Assembly: GCA_028673005.1 (NCBI GenBank)
Contig: CM054113.1
Span: forward strand, 173,444,837-173,508,836
DNA: 64,000 bases
Direction of reading: 5' to 3'
Source of the DNA: Tanypteryx hageni
Lineage: Eukaryota > Arthropoda > Insecta > Odonata > Petaluridae
The notes under the pieces: generated by a model
What the model was told of the DNA's origin: nothing
Databases searched by the model: none
The model's input: the letters and a program-made list of their open reading frames with translations, nothing else
Part shown: positions 24,934 through 36,325 of the stretch, piece by piece
Position numbering within the stretch: the stretch's first letter is position 1
How the letters are laid out: every line of letters starts with the position of its first letter
Translations under genes and position numbers: made by a program

Positions 24934-25830
24934 ATTTCTTATTGATTCGGTTTAGAGCATAATCTTCTGTTGTGAGAAAGTCTTTGATGTTTGCTAATTA
25001 TTGCTACTCAATAGCTCTTCCATTTAAATTAGTCTGAATAGCTTTAATTTCATCATAAGCTTTGTTGGAAGAGAATTTATGTTTGTGATGACAGTTTGGC
25101 ACGCTCTTTTGTTTGTATTCGGATATATTATTGAGAATGGCGTTTAAATTGCATTGCGCGTTGTTATTTTTGCCAAAAGTAATCACTGAATCAGTCCCAA
25201 TTTCACCTAATGAATGGCAGCGATGTAGCAATGGTCCCAAATTCGTATAGTTTCTCACAATTTATTGCATCGATAGTTCTGTAAATGCAGTAAACTCTCA
25301 GGCCTTACTATCATCTTTCTAGCAACCCGTTCCTTTTCTTCCTTAGAAGAAATGTAGCGAAAGCATGTCATACTTATTAACTATTTTTAATTTTTACGAT
25401 GAAACGATTTCATCTAATCGTTACCATTATCATTAATACCCCCTTCCATTTTCGATTTTTTCTCACGTTTCTGCATCGAAAATTTATATATATTTTCCCC
25501 TAATGCAGGCAGTTAAAGCTTATCCAGATAGGAATGTTATACATTGAGTGATATTTAAATTTATCAGCGAGAGTTTCTTAAATTGTGTAAGTCTGTGCAT
25601 CTTAAAACTTTTAAAGTGAAATTCGAGTCGTTAAATAGACACTTTTTTATTATGAATCAATTCCACAAAATTACGCCTAAAACAATTAATTTCAAGATCG
25701 CAGTATTCTGTAATGGGATAAATCTCACGAGAATCAAAACGTATGTTTATTGCACAAAAATCTTTTCAATTTTTTCTTTGACAAATATCGCCGCTTATTA
25801 ATCTTCGTTCTCCTTTATTCCGTTTCACAG
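24934..25830. other. Non-coding DNA before the first Appl exon seen
   Basis: A minus-strand frame at 25004-25258 has ordinary amino-acid composition, but I recognise no family and see no splice or start context, so it is not called. The last 30 bases form a pyrimidine tract ending TTTCACAG, a good splice acceptor for the exon at 25831. Confidence 0.5.
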
Positions 25831-26052
25831 AGGGACCTTTCCAGAGCGATGCACTGCTCGTGCCGGAGAGCTGCATGTTTGACCACATCCACAACCAGAC
25901 CCGTTGCTGGGAGTTTGACCGGTGGAACGCCACCGCAGCGAGGACCTGCCGGGACCGTGGACTTCTCCTCCGTTCCTTCGCCATGCTCCTGCCCTGCGGC
26001 ATTTCTCTCTTCTCCGGCGTCGAATTCGTGTGCTGCCCCAAGCACTTCAAAG
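25831..26052 (+). CDS. Appl: Appl exon: copper-binding subdomain of E1
   Basis: Amyloid-precursor-protein-like is a neuronal single-pass membrane protein involved in adhesion, axon transport and synapse formation. This exon encodes SDALLVPESC, through CWEFDRWNATAARTC, to MLLPCGISLFSGVEFVCC. These are the hallmark residues of the CuBD with its paired cysteines. There are two N-glycosylation sequons, NQT and NAT. The acceptor is TTTCACAG; the first two bases complete a split codon, and the exon ends with one base before GTGTGT. The three histidines of the human HLHWH copper cluster are replaced by F, R and N, so copper binding is doubtful. The preceding growth-factor-like exons were not found in the window. 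Confidence 0.97.
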
Positions 26053-27604
26053 GTGTGTGTGCAGTTCTCTTTAGAGGGCAGTCCTTGGACGCGTTAAAAC
26101 GTGAATGCCTCCTAGTTTGAGTTTAACACCGTTTCCTCGGTGTGCCGTTTCGAATGAACGAAAAAAACATACCTCTTCGTAATTAAGAGGATCAAACGGG
26201 ACCGGATGGCGCTCGTGCGGGTTTCTACGTTTTAATAATTCTGCGCTTTGCGAGGAACCCTTCCTTGGTCCGCAGTCAGCGGTTTGTGTTGCTCAAGGTT
26301 AAAGTATACTTGTAGAAGTGGCGGAACTCGCTTGCTGCGACGTTCAAAGGGATTTTGAATATAAACTTCGCCATGAGCTAGTATACTGATATCGTATTGT
26401 CTCTGTACAATTAGAGAGTGTAGCCTATAAAAAATCGCTGTTAATTGTCATTGTTACGCTCAACGATTATTTTGTGATTTTCAATTATAAAGTTATATCT
26501 TACATTATTTCGGACCTGAAATTAATGCATAGTTATGAGTATTCATGATGATGAATTCAAGGAATTACCGCATTTTTGTAGACATTAAAATTAGTAAAAA
26601 TAAAATAAAATTCGACCTTCAACCTGAAGATGCCGACAGGAAGGTCGGCGAAACTGTTCAAGTCAACAACAGCACGAAAGCCTTCGAACTATATGAAATA
26701 AAATTGTTAACTCTAAATAATTTTCATTGAATTATTCTTATACGTCATATGATTAGCCATATCTGGTCTAAGTTTTCATTTTGTTGTTTGGGAATGCTTT
26801 GGGTAAGAGCCATTGCATGGAAATCTGCTGCCTGAGGCAAAAAGACAAAATGCCACATCAGTTCATGACACTTGGGTACAGATAGGCAGCGATACTGCTA
26901 TAATGGTGCCCCTAGAAAAGTAACACCTGGGGCAGTCACCTCTCAAATTCACCTCAGATGACAGCCCTGCTTGAGATTTATCTATTTAAGAGGCTTAATC
27001 CTTTTGGAAATTAATTATTTACATGAATTTAGATAATGATCTGCGTTGCTGCTATTTTTGTGTTTATAACCAGTATTTAAAGATTTTATTATTTGGTTGT
27101 TTAAGCTCTTACTTTTAACGTGCCAAATGCATTCCATTAAGGGTGATTATATTTTTTCGATCATGAATGTATGATTAGGGCTGCCAAATTCTGGGCTACA
27201 AAAATGAGTACGCCCTTTCCACAGACATTTTGTTAATCTTTTGTTGCAAAAATATTAGAATTCATTAAAATATTTGAAAACAGTGTGTATGTGTGTGTAG
27301 AATATCTGGATCTGGTCAGTTCTTTAAATTCCCATAATAATTCAACTTTTTGAAATTCCTTCCTGATGGTTGTGTCTAAAATGAGGAGTTATGGTAGCCT
27401 TCTACATGATCCATGTAGTAGAATTTGCATTACATACATCTCTAATAGCGAATCCTCATTAAAATGTTATGTAGATCATGTTGCCATTTAAATTATATAG
27501 TTTCATTTCTTTTTCTTTTGCATTTAGTTTAATAATTTGTAAGATTATTTCTAAACATTGTGGGAGTATGTTGTAAGTAAATAAAATGTAGTGTTCATAC
27601 ATTT
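26053..27604. other. Appl intron, first part
   Basis: Intron in phase 1 after the CuBD exon. No exon recognised inside. At 26820-26960 GCCTGAGGCAAAA and CCTGGGGCAGT resemble ends of an old hAT copy, but clear borders are missing. Confidence 0.5.
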
Positions 27605-27612
27605 ATCACCAG

Positions 27613-27919
27613 CAGTGTTCCCTCTAATTTTTTAAGTCCTTCGCGACCAGTCAAACTTCATGAGCAGCAGTAGCATGTGCAAAAAATTTGTGAATCCAAA
27701 AGTCTAGGGTTCTATGGACTCCCCTCGAAGTGGAAGAAGAATTTTGTCTCTGAGTGATGGCACAGGAACTATAAGTATTTTTCTTTTTATAATAGGAGCG
27801 CCTTGTGTAATGTTCTCTGTGATTTTTCATGTGATTTTTTCTGACTTGTGTGCAGCAAAAAAGTGGGTGTGTGGAGTGAAAATAGCTGTGTGCAGCTGCA
27901 TAGCTTAGAGGGAACACCG
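27613..27919. mobile_element. Non-autonomous hAT element, 307 bp
   Basis: The left end CAGTGTTCCCTCTAA and the right end TTAGAGGGAACACCG are inverted repeats of a widespread hAT type. The flanking 8-mers are ATCACCAG (27605-27612) and ATCACCAC (27920-27927), a target duplication with one change. The element lies in the intron between the CuBD exon and the acidic exon. Confidence 0.88.
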
Positions 27920-28055
27920 ATCACCACTCGCGCGATTATATTCTCTCATGTGTGCATAACAGTGAACTGTTTCTAGTATATCCTTAATTGCGTAACTCAT
28001 AACTGTAAAGGCCATAGGAAAGAAATTCATGGAATTATTTCATTTTTCAATACAG

Positions 28056-28609
28056 ATAACATGAAGCCACACAAGCCTCTTGACTTTTCTGCCCTTGCTG
28101 GACATGTTGATGATGAAAAACTCGAAGAAGTCCTTGATGCTGGTAAAGTAAGCGAAGCTGTTGGAACAGGAAGTTCTGGAAGTGTTCAGAATGATGGAGT
28201 CGATGACGATGTTGACGATGATGATGAAGATGATGATGATGAGGATGAGGAGGATGAAGAGACCGGAGATGATGAAGAGGAGGACACAGATGATGACGAT
28301 TCTGAGGATGATTACATAGATGATGAGAAGAAGTCATCAGCTGGCGGAAGGAGGCGAGGAAGTCTTGATGCACAGGCATCTGGTTCAAAGGTTCAGACCA
28401 CCACAATGCCCACGACCACCAAACCGACTTCCCAGGCTACACCCAACACGGCTGCACCCGCTCTGTCACCTGCACCTGCCAGTGATATTGTCGTACCTCA
28501 GCCCACTCCTGACCCATATTTCACCCACTTCGACCCACGTGTAGAACACCAGGCATTCAAGGAAGCACAACAGCGACTTGAGGAGATGCATCGGGAAAAG
28601 GTTACCAAG
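28056..28609 (+). CDS. Appl: Appl exon: acidic linker and start of E2
   Basis: The exon begins by completing a codon split in phase 1 (acceptor TTCAATACAG) and ends in phase 0 at AAG before GTACGT. It encodes about 185 residues. First comes a short linker, KPHKPLDFSALAGHVDDEK. Next is an acidic tract of about 40 residues made almost wholly of D and E. A Thr/Pro/Ala-rich stretch follows (TTTMPTTTKPTSQATP), likely O-glycosylated. The end is DPYFTHFDPRVEHQ, which opens the E2 domain. There is no Kunitz inhibitor insert. The acidic stretch pairs with the E1 and E2 domains in the family, where it forms a flexible extracellular linker. Confidence 0.97.
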
Positions 28610-29227
28610 GTACGTGTTTCTGTGTGCCCTTTTTATAGATGACATAACAGTAAATTAATTTAAGTGAATTTTTCCCTTATCATTTGGCTGTACAAAATTA
28701 TGTGTATTCCTGGAGGCTGTAGCTTATGGAGCTGCAACCATTTTCTGTCAGTGAATACTGCAATAACTTAGCATCTATCAGAGAGCTTTAAAATAAAATC
28801 ATGTATTGCATCATCTATGCCTTTTAATACAAAATAATTCATATAGCATTCATAAATTGGTCAATATAAAGTAAATAATTCATAATCATTTTATTTGATG
28901 TATTAAGCAAAAAGATATATGCCTACTTTTAGTAAAATAAATATTTAAAAAACAAATGCTAATGAAACTCTTTCAGTTGCTGACTTTTTCAAGGTCAACA
29001 ATTATATGATTAAGCTCCTGCCACCTTTTATATCTTTCAATTATTTTTGCTCACAAATTATTTACCCTGATAAAAATATCATAAACCCAATTCTTTGTGT
29101 AATCTTAGTTAGAATGCTCGTAAGGACTATTTTTTGATTGGTTTGGGAGCACTACAAAATTAGGAGATCACTATAACAAACAACAAATTGTGGAACTCTG
29201 CTCTAACAATTACAAAAATTCTCATAG
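28610..29227. other. Appl intron, phase 0
   Basis: A 618-bp AT-rich intron with donor GTACGT and acceptor TCATAG. Nothing else seen. Confidence 0.9.
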
Positions 29228-29482
29228 GTAATGAAGGACTGGTCTGACTTGGAGGAACGTTATCAGGATATGCGCAGCAGTGACCCTAAAGCAGCTGATG
29301 ACTTCAAAAGGAGAATGACTTCACGCTTCCAGAAGACTGTCCAGGCTCTCGAGGAAGAAGGTGAAGCTGAGAAACACCAGCTTGTGGCAATGCACCAGCA
29401 GCGAGTGATGGCCCATATCAATGAACGCAAGAAGGAAGCTATGACTTGCTACACTGAAGCTCTTAATGACAATCCACCAAAC
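29228..29482 (+). CDS. Appl: Appl exon: E2 domain, helical core part 1
   Basis: Eighty-five codons, phase 0 at both ends (acceptor TCATAG, donor GTGAGT). The sequence VMKDWSDLEERYQDM, later FQKTVQALEEEGEAEKHQL, and HQQRVMAHINERKKEAM is the long helical part of the APP E2 domain, which forms coiled-coil bundles and antiparallel dimers and binds heparan sulphate. Conservation with other insect Appl proteins is very strong here. The length is that expected of the family, with no break. Confidence 0.98.
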
Positions 29483-30468
29483 GTGAGTGTTTAGTTGTGA
29501 TTATATTTGCATTTAAATTGATGATATTTATTGATATATAAATTTTACATGCTTAGGTTGTTGTGGTAAACTTGTTAAAAATAAAAATATTTCCCAATAC
29601 CCCATATTTCATTGCCCTGCATACCAAAAACATGGAAAAATATCCTATTAAATGTATCATTAACAGAATATATTTATTTTTAGTTCTGTTCCAGTTTTAT
29701 TAGAAACATTTTTACTTTCTCCATATACAAAGTAAGAGAAAGTATTGTTTTCATGAAAGAAATTGAATTCGAGATTTCAATGGAAATACATGTTTTAAGG
29801 TCCCATAAAAACGTTTTGACTATTTTATCGATGATGTCTGTGGGTGTCTTCATGTTTGTGACTGGAATTTTATGGGCACTCTAACTCAAAAACTAATAAT
29901 TAGATCAGCATAAAATTTCATATTTAGCATTTGTATTAGAATATCAAGAACTGATTAGATTTTAGCTAAAATTGGTTCACTGGAAATGGATGTTTATTCT
30001 TTTCCGTTTGTGTCAAATATCTCCTGTTATTCTTCATTAGCATAATCGTATTTAATAAGCTAAGTTATAGATAATTTTATTCTCTGCAAAATTTAGAAAG
30101 TTCTTTTGACTAAACATATTTTAGATCAATCTAGGAATTGTAAAATCTTTTATTAAGGAAAAACATTAGAATGAATTTTGATCTAATAATAGACATTGTT
30201 TGCAGTTAAAGAGCAGTTTTTAACATCTAAAAAAATTTGTTAACTTATTCAATGACTGGCAGAATAATTTTCTTAGTTTATCAATATAAAAAGTATTTTT
30301 TAAAGATGTGTCATATTTTTCTCGCCTTCTTTTAAGTAAATTTGAAGTGGGCTCCCAAAATATAAAGCAGATTTTTCTGTGAAAGCATACTTAAATTTAC
30401 TGTATTTCAAACAAATACGTTTTTGAATCATATTTAAAAAATTTAAATTCTATTTGTGGTGTTTTTAG
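29483..30468. other. Appl intron, phase 0
   Basis: A 986-bp intron. Around 29710-29780 an inverted word pair (ACTTTCTCCATATAC / GTAAGAGAAAGTA) and repeat-like text up to 29960 suggest an old transposon remnant. No exon seen. Confidence 0.5.
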
Positions 30469-30659
30469 ACCCATCGTGTGCAGAAGTGCTTGCAGAAGCT
30501 GCTCCGATCTCTCCACAAGGACCGCCACCATACCATCGCCCATTACCGACACCTTCTTGCCTCTAGCTTTGATCAGGCAGAGCGAGAGAAGGGAATCACT
30601 CTGGAACACTTGTCCGACATTGATCGAATGGTCAACCAGTCCCTCCAAATGCTTGAAAG
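30469..30659 (+). CDS. Appl: Appl exon: E2 domain, part 2
   Basis: Encodes VQKCLQKLLRSLHKDRHHT, then IAHYRHLL and SDIDRMVNQSLQMLE, the central helices of E2. The basic run K..RSLHKDRHH corresponds to the heparin-contact face of the family. The acceptor is GTTTTTAG. The exon ends with two bases of a split Arg codon before GTAGAT. The next exon starts with the missing G, restoring Arg. The donor (AAAG/GTAGAT) is weaker than the others. Confidence 0.98.
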
Positions 30660-31633
30660 GTAGATTTAATCATGCTTTATTGAGTAATTTTTCTCTTTTC
30701 TTAGTTTTATATGGGATATGGAGCTACTTCACAGCAAGATGTTGAGCAGTCTTAATAATGAATAATTTTAGAAAAACATCTTTCATACTTTTGAATTACA
30801 AATTGTGTTTTGATTGTACCATACATGATGAATTTTCTCCAAATTTTGTTGTTTCAAATCCAAGGCGTTTTGATAGTATGTGAGTTAGCAGATAGGGTTT
30901 TAAGTTGCATTTTGGAAGTGTTTTACATTTAAATTTAAATTTGTCTCTTAACCCTGCAGTACTCGCAGGGTTTACCCTTCCTTGCGTTAATTTTTCAAAC
31001 GCCAGTACATGCGTGGAGTGATCCTGACACCTCAGATTTTTTTTGTTATAAAAAATATCACTGTTATTGAATTAATTCCTTATTTTGTTCTATTTATAAG
31101 TGAATTTTAAGAAGTTTAAAATGATTTTTTTCATTAGTAATCAATTTCAAAAAGAAAAGTCTTAAGGTACACTTTCATGAATATTTTCGGATGTCAATCT
31201 ATGAGTCAGTTGACAGTTTTAAGGAATATACTTATAGTATCCTCGGTGTGCCAATAAACACACACATACAATATAGTATCCTCAGTTCAATTAAAGAAAT
31301 CAGAAATCCCACAATAGAACGCAAATAATAATAGTACAACAGAGGAAACCCTGTTTTTGCATCATGACCTTGAAAACTGTATTAGCTTTAATTTTTAAAT
31401 ATGAATATTTGTGCAATTCACTATAATATTTATCTTTCTCTCTCTCTCTCTTATGGATTGGTAAATGTTTACCAGAAATAACGGCTGTCCCTTGTGGTAG
31501 TTCTGTCAAATATCAGTTGGAAACAGTCCACTGGGAGCTTCAAAACAAAAACTGAACACTGAAATAATAAAAATCTACAAACCTTGTAGGATCAGAGTTA
31601 GTAAAGAAGCTGTTGAGATGCAGTCTCCAATTA

Positions 31634-32406
31634 CTGTATTTTCTCCTGTACCCTGCGCACCTTTTTACCCGGAACGCCAGCGAAAAAAGGGGGTGCACGT
31701 CTCACATGAGGTTTTCTTACCAAGTAATATAAATTTTATCAGTTGTAAATTTTCTGCAATATGATTGCATCTACATCTATATATGCAGAAGATGTTGAAT
31801 TCTATGAAGTATACGCATATCTATGCGACCAACAAATGTTTAGGTCAGTGTTTCTCAACCGCCGCTGCTGGTTTGCCGCCGGTACGAGAGAGGACCTTAC
31901 TGTACAGGCTATCGATGCTGAGCACCACATTACATCAAAAATAAGCAATATGTGAAGCTCTGCATCGGTGGATAATTTTAATAAAGATAAAGTGCGTAAT
32001 ATGCCAAAGTTATCTTTGATATTACCCCAAAACAGGGTAAATTGTGGACGAAGCTGCATAATATTACATTAAAAACTATTAAGAGGTTAACAGAAAAGAA
32101 GACTATCAAAGATGAGGAGATAGCTGCAAGTATTGGCGTATAGGGATCGCCAAATAAATTACGTCACCTAGTAGGGGGGAGAGGGAGAAAATTCTCAACT
32201 CGGAATCTATCGCAGATCGGTGAATTTTCTTTTTGAATTGAATTTTGAAGTCAAGATCCTTAATTTGAGTGAAACTTGTTTCATGGAGTGGGAACCATTG
32301 AAGAGCCCGATTTTATTTTTTTTAAACTTATTCTGGCTTAAATTAATTTTTTTCCCTCTGGACCGGCCCAAAAATAGGGGTGCGTGGGGTACACAAGTAA
32401 ATACGG
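31634..32406. mobile_element. Non-autonomous pogo/Tigger-like element, 773 bp
   Basis: The left end CTGTATTTTCTCCTGTACCC and the right end (reverse complement CCGTATTTACTTGTGTACCC) are imperfect inverted repeats with the GCGCACC / GTGCG sequence typical of pogo-like elements. TA dinucleotides flank both ends (31632-31633 and 32407-32408). No transposase is recognisable inside. The frame at 31761-31955 is not a known domain. Confidence 0.7.
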
Positions 32407-32454
32407 TACGGGAAATAACACATTATACGATGACAATCAGTGAAGAAATCTGCG

Positions 32455-32815
32455 AAAGTACATAATTATGAGTTTTAGTTTTGGAGAAAAATTTAAGAAA
32501 ATCCCAAGCTTTAAATCGCATATTTTGTTTACATTGATTGCTAAGACGGTTCTATCAGCAAACAACAGTTAAAAGTCCTGATATTTTACTCCCAAGCTTT
32601 TATATATTATGTGAGGTATAAATTAAAACTTTTATTCGAATAGAGGACATTATTTACCACATAAAAGTGCAGGACCATATAATTATGACTTATAGTTTTG
32701 GAGATAAGAATTGAAGAATTGCCCAATCTTTCGATACCGTTTCATACATATTTCCCATAAAGAATGCCTTTGAAATCTCTGAGTAATCCATTTCTGGTGT
32801 ATACTTTTCCATCTT
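32455..32815. repeat. Inverted relative of the hAT interior at 34396-34700
   Basis: This block is the reverse complement, with many mismatches, of about 34396-34700. Shared words include TATTTTGTTTACATTGAT, ATATTATGTGAGGTAT and CCCAATCTTTCGATACC. It is a displaced fragment of the same repeat family, without its own terminal repeats. Confidence 0.75.
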
Positions 32816-33714
32816 GTTATGACCTTGTTGTGACTATTATAGATATCTGAGACAAGTGTTTTTTAAATGCTTGTTCTTGAATTTTAGCAGCCATAAGACT
32901 AATTCCCTGTTTCCTGTCACCTACAGAGGGTTAGCACAAGTACTACAAAAGTTGCGCATCTCCCTTGGTGCTCTTCGTTAAAAGTAGGCTATCGCCGGCA
33001 CTGGGTTTCCTTTCTCTGTTGTGAGTGTAACTGGTGGGTAAGGAGTTTTGGCTATAACAATCAAAGAGGTTGTTAGCCAAAAATACACACACATACACAG
33101 TTGCACATTTTGACTAGTGTCACAACTTACTGATCAGCACAGTGCATTTAAAAAATTTTTCATGTTGAGCCAAAGTTATCTGGAAAGGGCCAAAGTAACC
33201 CCACTTTACGGTACTGGAAAACAGATTTACCATTTTTTCAGGCTATAAAATGCACCGGTCTGTAAGATGCACCTTAAATTTTTTAGAAGACTTATCAGGA
33301 ATAAAAGTAATGTGTTTCACCAAAGAATTTAGGAAGGGACACATTGTGTATCATTTCTAGCCATGATTTAGTCCTTATCTGGCAACATTAAAATGAAATA
33401 TTATGATATGATAACAGTTAATAACAACATTTTAGATAAACTTAATTTGTGAAAGTAAATATGGATGATCTGAAAGATAAATAATTTCTTCAAAACTAGT
33501 ATAGCTAAATGTGCCCTGTATGCATTTGACAATCCTATTAATTAGGATGTCGGAGGATGATGCAGGCATAGGCACACCTTACCAGCAGTACTTACTAGGA
33601 ATAGGATGATCGGTTCTTTGGTTCCTCGATTCTCACAGTTCTCTCAAGAAACGAAGTAACTGGAACTGACTTTATAATCTGGTTCTTCGTTTCGATCCTC
33701 ATTTTAATAAAAAA
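32816..33714. other. Appl intron, nothing definite
   Basis: No exon seen. At 33235-33290 the text GGCTATAAAATGCACCGG resembles the end of a pogo-like element. Confidence 0.4.
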
Positions 33715-33809
33715 ATGATTACGACTAGGAAGCAGACACTAACCGGAAAGCGACCACTTCATTCCGCCATATTTTTCCACGACGACATTCGATTTTCGAT
33801 ACATATATC

Positions 33810-35313
33810 CAGTGGTGAGTTATGAATATTTTTACAATGGGCTCGCATTTTTTTCGACCCCCCTTTTTTAGGCACGTGTTGCTTCCAGCATAAGCACCTA
33901 TTAGCTTCGGTTTGTCCATCCGTATGTTTGTTCTCTGCTTCTACCAAATGGATTTTTATGGAATTTGATATTAAGGACTGACAGTCAATGACAACTAGAA
34001 AAACACAAAATAAATCACGTACGCCAATCAGGAATACCACTTTACTGGTGACAAAAAATGAACTTTCCATTATATCTCGTAAATTTTTGGTCAAATTAAA
34101 ATAGTTTTTAAATAAACTTGTAGAACTAGTACCGTAGAGTATTTCATTTCCTCTACTATTTTAATTTGACCTGAGATTTACGAGATATAGCGGAAAGTTC
34201 ATTTTTTGTCACCAGTGAAGTGGTACTCCTGATTGGCTTACGTGATTTATTTTTGCTATTTTCTTACTGTCTTTGGCTGTCAGTCCTTAATATCAAATTT
34301 CATAAAAATCTGTTGGGTAGAGGCCGAGAATGAACATATGGACGGACAAACCGACGCTAATAGGCACTTATGCTGAAAGCAAAACGTGCCTAACAAAATG
34401 GAAAAGTATACTCCATAAATGGAATACACAGAGATTTCAAAGGCATTCTTAATGGGAAATACGTGTGATGAAAAGGTATCGAAAGATTGGGCGATTCTCG
34501 AATTTTTATCCCTGAAACTATAAGTTGTAACTATCTGGTCTCAGGGACTATCTTGTAGTAAATGTTGTTCTCTATCCAAATAATTTTTTGAATCTATACC
34601 TCACAGATCATATAAGAGCATGGGAGAGAAATATATGGATTTTTAATTGTTGTTTGCTGAGAGAACTGTCTTCACGATCAATGTAAACAAAATATGCAAC
34701 ATCATTAATAAAGTCAGGCTCAACCTTGTGGAATTTGCTCATTATGAGATGTAATGAAACAACTTTGACACTCCCATACAATTTAATAGATGCAAATAAA
34801 ATATGCTATGTTTTGCATGGGATTTTCTAGAATTTGTATCTCCGAAACTATAACTCATAAGTATGTGATCTCACAAACTTTCTTGTAGTAAATGTTGTTC
34901 TCTATCCAAATAATTTTTTAAATCTATAGCTTACAGATCATATAAGACCTAGGGAGAGAAAAGTTTGGTATTTCATTGTTGTTTGACGTATGTCGTTTAA
35001 CGAGATACGAGTATAAGTTTATTAAAGTAATTATATAAAGTGGAATTTCTAATTGAGAGATTCAGTTCAAAATCACAATTGGGCGATAAATTTTAATAAC
35101 AATCACTCATACTTAATTTAATTAAAATCCATCCATCGGTTTAGGAGATGAAAGTTATGACTGATGGTCGTACCAGACATGCCCATAAGGTGTTCTGCTA
35201 TTACCAGATCACTAGTAAAGATCGATTAATAAATGATAATTTTAACAATGGGCTTGCAAATTTAAAAATTTTTTAACTATGGGCTCTTGCGAGCCCACTA
35301 CAGCTCACCACTG
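33810..35313. mobile_element. hAT-type element, 1504 bp, with perfect TSD
   Basis: Both ends read CAGTGGTGAG (the right end in reverse complement). The 8 bp just outside are identical: CATATATC at 33802-33809 and 35314-35321. Comparison with the uninterrupted relative near 51500 independently supports the borders. The interior holds a 240-bp-arm palindrome and a direct repeat (about 34495-34660 and 34830-34985) but no transposase, so it is non-autonomous. A GGGCTC hairpin lies near the right end. Confidence 0.92.
33863..34400. repeat. Long palindrome inside the hAT element
   Basis: The arm at 33863-34104 pairs with 34156-34400 over about 240 bp with moderate mismatches and a spacer of about 50 bp. 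It contains GACTGACAGTC..., CTTTACTGGTGACAAAAAATG and its complement. Transcription through this intron would yield a long hairpin. Confidence 0.88.
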
Positions 35314-35373
35314 CATATATCGATGATGGAAGTTGTACATTTACTACAACGTAAAATATATTTTTATGCTGGA

Positions 35374-35805
35374 TGTTTTCCTGGATTCTGCAACAAACAT
35401 TTCCAAGCCACAAAAAACAGTAGCATTAAAAAGTGGTTCCATTTCTTTTACTAATTTCATTACAAATGCATAACAGAAAATCAAAATACGCAGTGGAAAA
35501 TCTTACATTACAAGATGATAGAAATTCTTAGATTTATATTAAAAATTCATAATAATCAATGAAAACCTAACAAAACAACAGTTCCTTAAATTACAATCAA
35601 AATACGAAGATAATACCATTAAATCATTAAATATTTCTGTCAGTCGAAATTCGCGAACCACAAGCATGCAAAGTTCAAAAAGGTGGTGTATATGACATCT
35701 TTTTATGTTTTGAGAGATTTTGAACCTGAGGCTTCGGTACTGATTATATTGTATAACATAGGTTGTTATGGGAAATACTGATTCATTTAACATTTTGTTC
35801 TATGT
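35374..35805. other. Appl intron, nothing recognised
   Basis: AT-rich intron sequence between the hAT element and the Penelope-like element. Confidence 0.4.
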
Positions 35806-35810
35806 TCAAT

Positions 35811-36158
35811 TCAAAATTAGAGACACACAATGAAAAAGGGGGAGGAAAGGCAGGAAAAGGCAAAAGACAACAAAAATTATAAACTTACAGGTTTAGGGGT
35901 TGTTACTCCACGCCAGGGACCTGATATCACTCACACATTCACTCACTCAATCGCACAAGCACTAATCCTAAAGGTTGAAAGGAAACGGGACCGGGTTTGC
36001 AAGAAATTACTCTGTGCCAGGGACCCAAAAAATCACACCGTTGCTAGAAGGTTTGTGAGTCAGTACTACCACGACAAAGACCTACTAAGCAACCACAAAC
36101 ACATGCACACGTACATGCCAAGAGATAAGGGAAAAAAGGGGAAAGGAATGGGAAAATA
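35811..36158 (+). repeat. Penelope-like terminal copy, left
   Basis: Near-identical to 39499-39848 in inverted orientation. It contains AGAGACACACAATG, CCACGCCAGGGACC and CCAAGAGATAAGGG. An open frame through it (MKKGEERQEK...) recurs in the other copy, but the low-complexity composition makes a protein unlikely. Confidence 0.9.
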
Positions 36159-36325
36159 ATACTTGGTTTATGGGAGATTAAACCACGCCAGGGACCTAGT
36201 ATCACACAAAGTGGCCTGTAGGTTTATGTGCTTTCTGGCAATGACAGGGACCTAACAGATGAAACAATCACACATGCAAGCACTCAAATACATGCACACA
36301 AGATATCTAAAAATGAGTTAACGTA

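Larger units (their letters stand above)
33715..35373 (-). mobile_element. Helitron-like repeat split by a hAT insertion
   Basis: The outer parts, 33715-33809 and 35322-35373, align with the continuous segment at about 51425-51565 (AGACACTAACC, CCATATTTTTCCA, GATGGAAGTTGT, CGTAAAATATA). The paralogue therefore shows the unoccupied site. The right edge ends GGA before T, which on the minus strand reads A then TC, the Helitron 5' signature. The left boundary is uncertain. Confidence 0.55.

Noticed and set aside
25004..25258. 84-codon minus-strand frame with ordinary composition near the piggyBac copy
   Set aside because: No recognised family, no promoter or splice evidence; may be a transposon relic but unsupported.
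28047..28406. Minus-strand H/L-rich frame opposite the acidic Appl exon
   Set aside because: Shadow of GAT/GAG codons; the + strand frame has clear family homology.
31843..31900. hAT-like end CAGTGTTTCTCAACCG
   Set aside because: Only one end is recognisable and no 8-bp duplication was found; it lies within the pogo-like element.
35830..36159. MKKGEERQEK… frame present in both terminal copies of the Penelope-like element
   Set aside because: Conserved only because the copies are recent duplicates; composition is low-complexity and no start context or domain was recognised.
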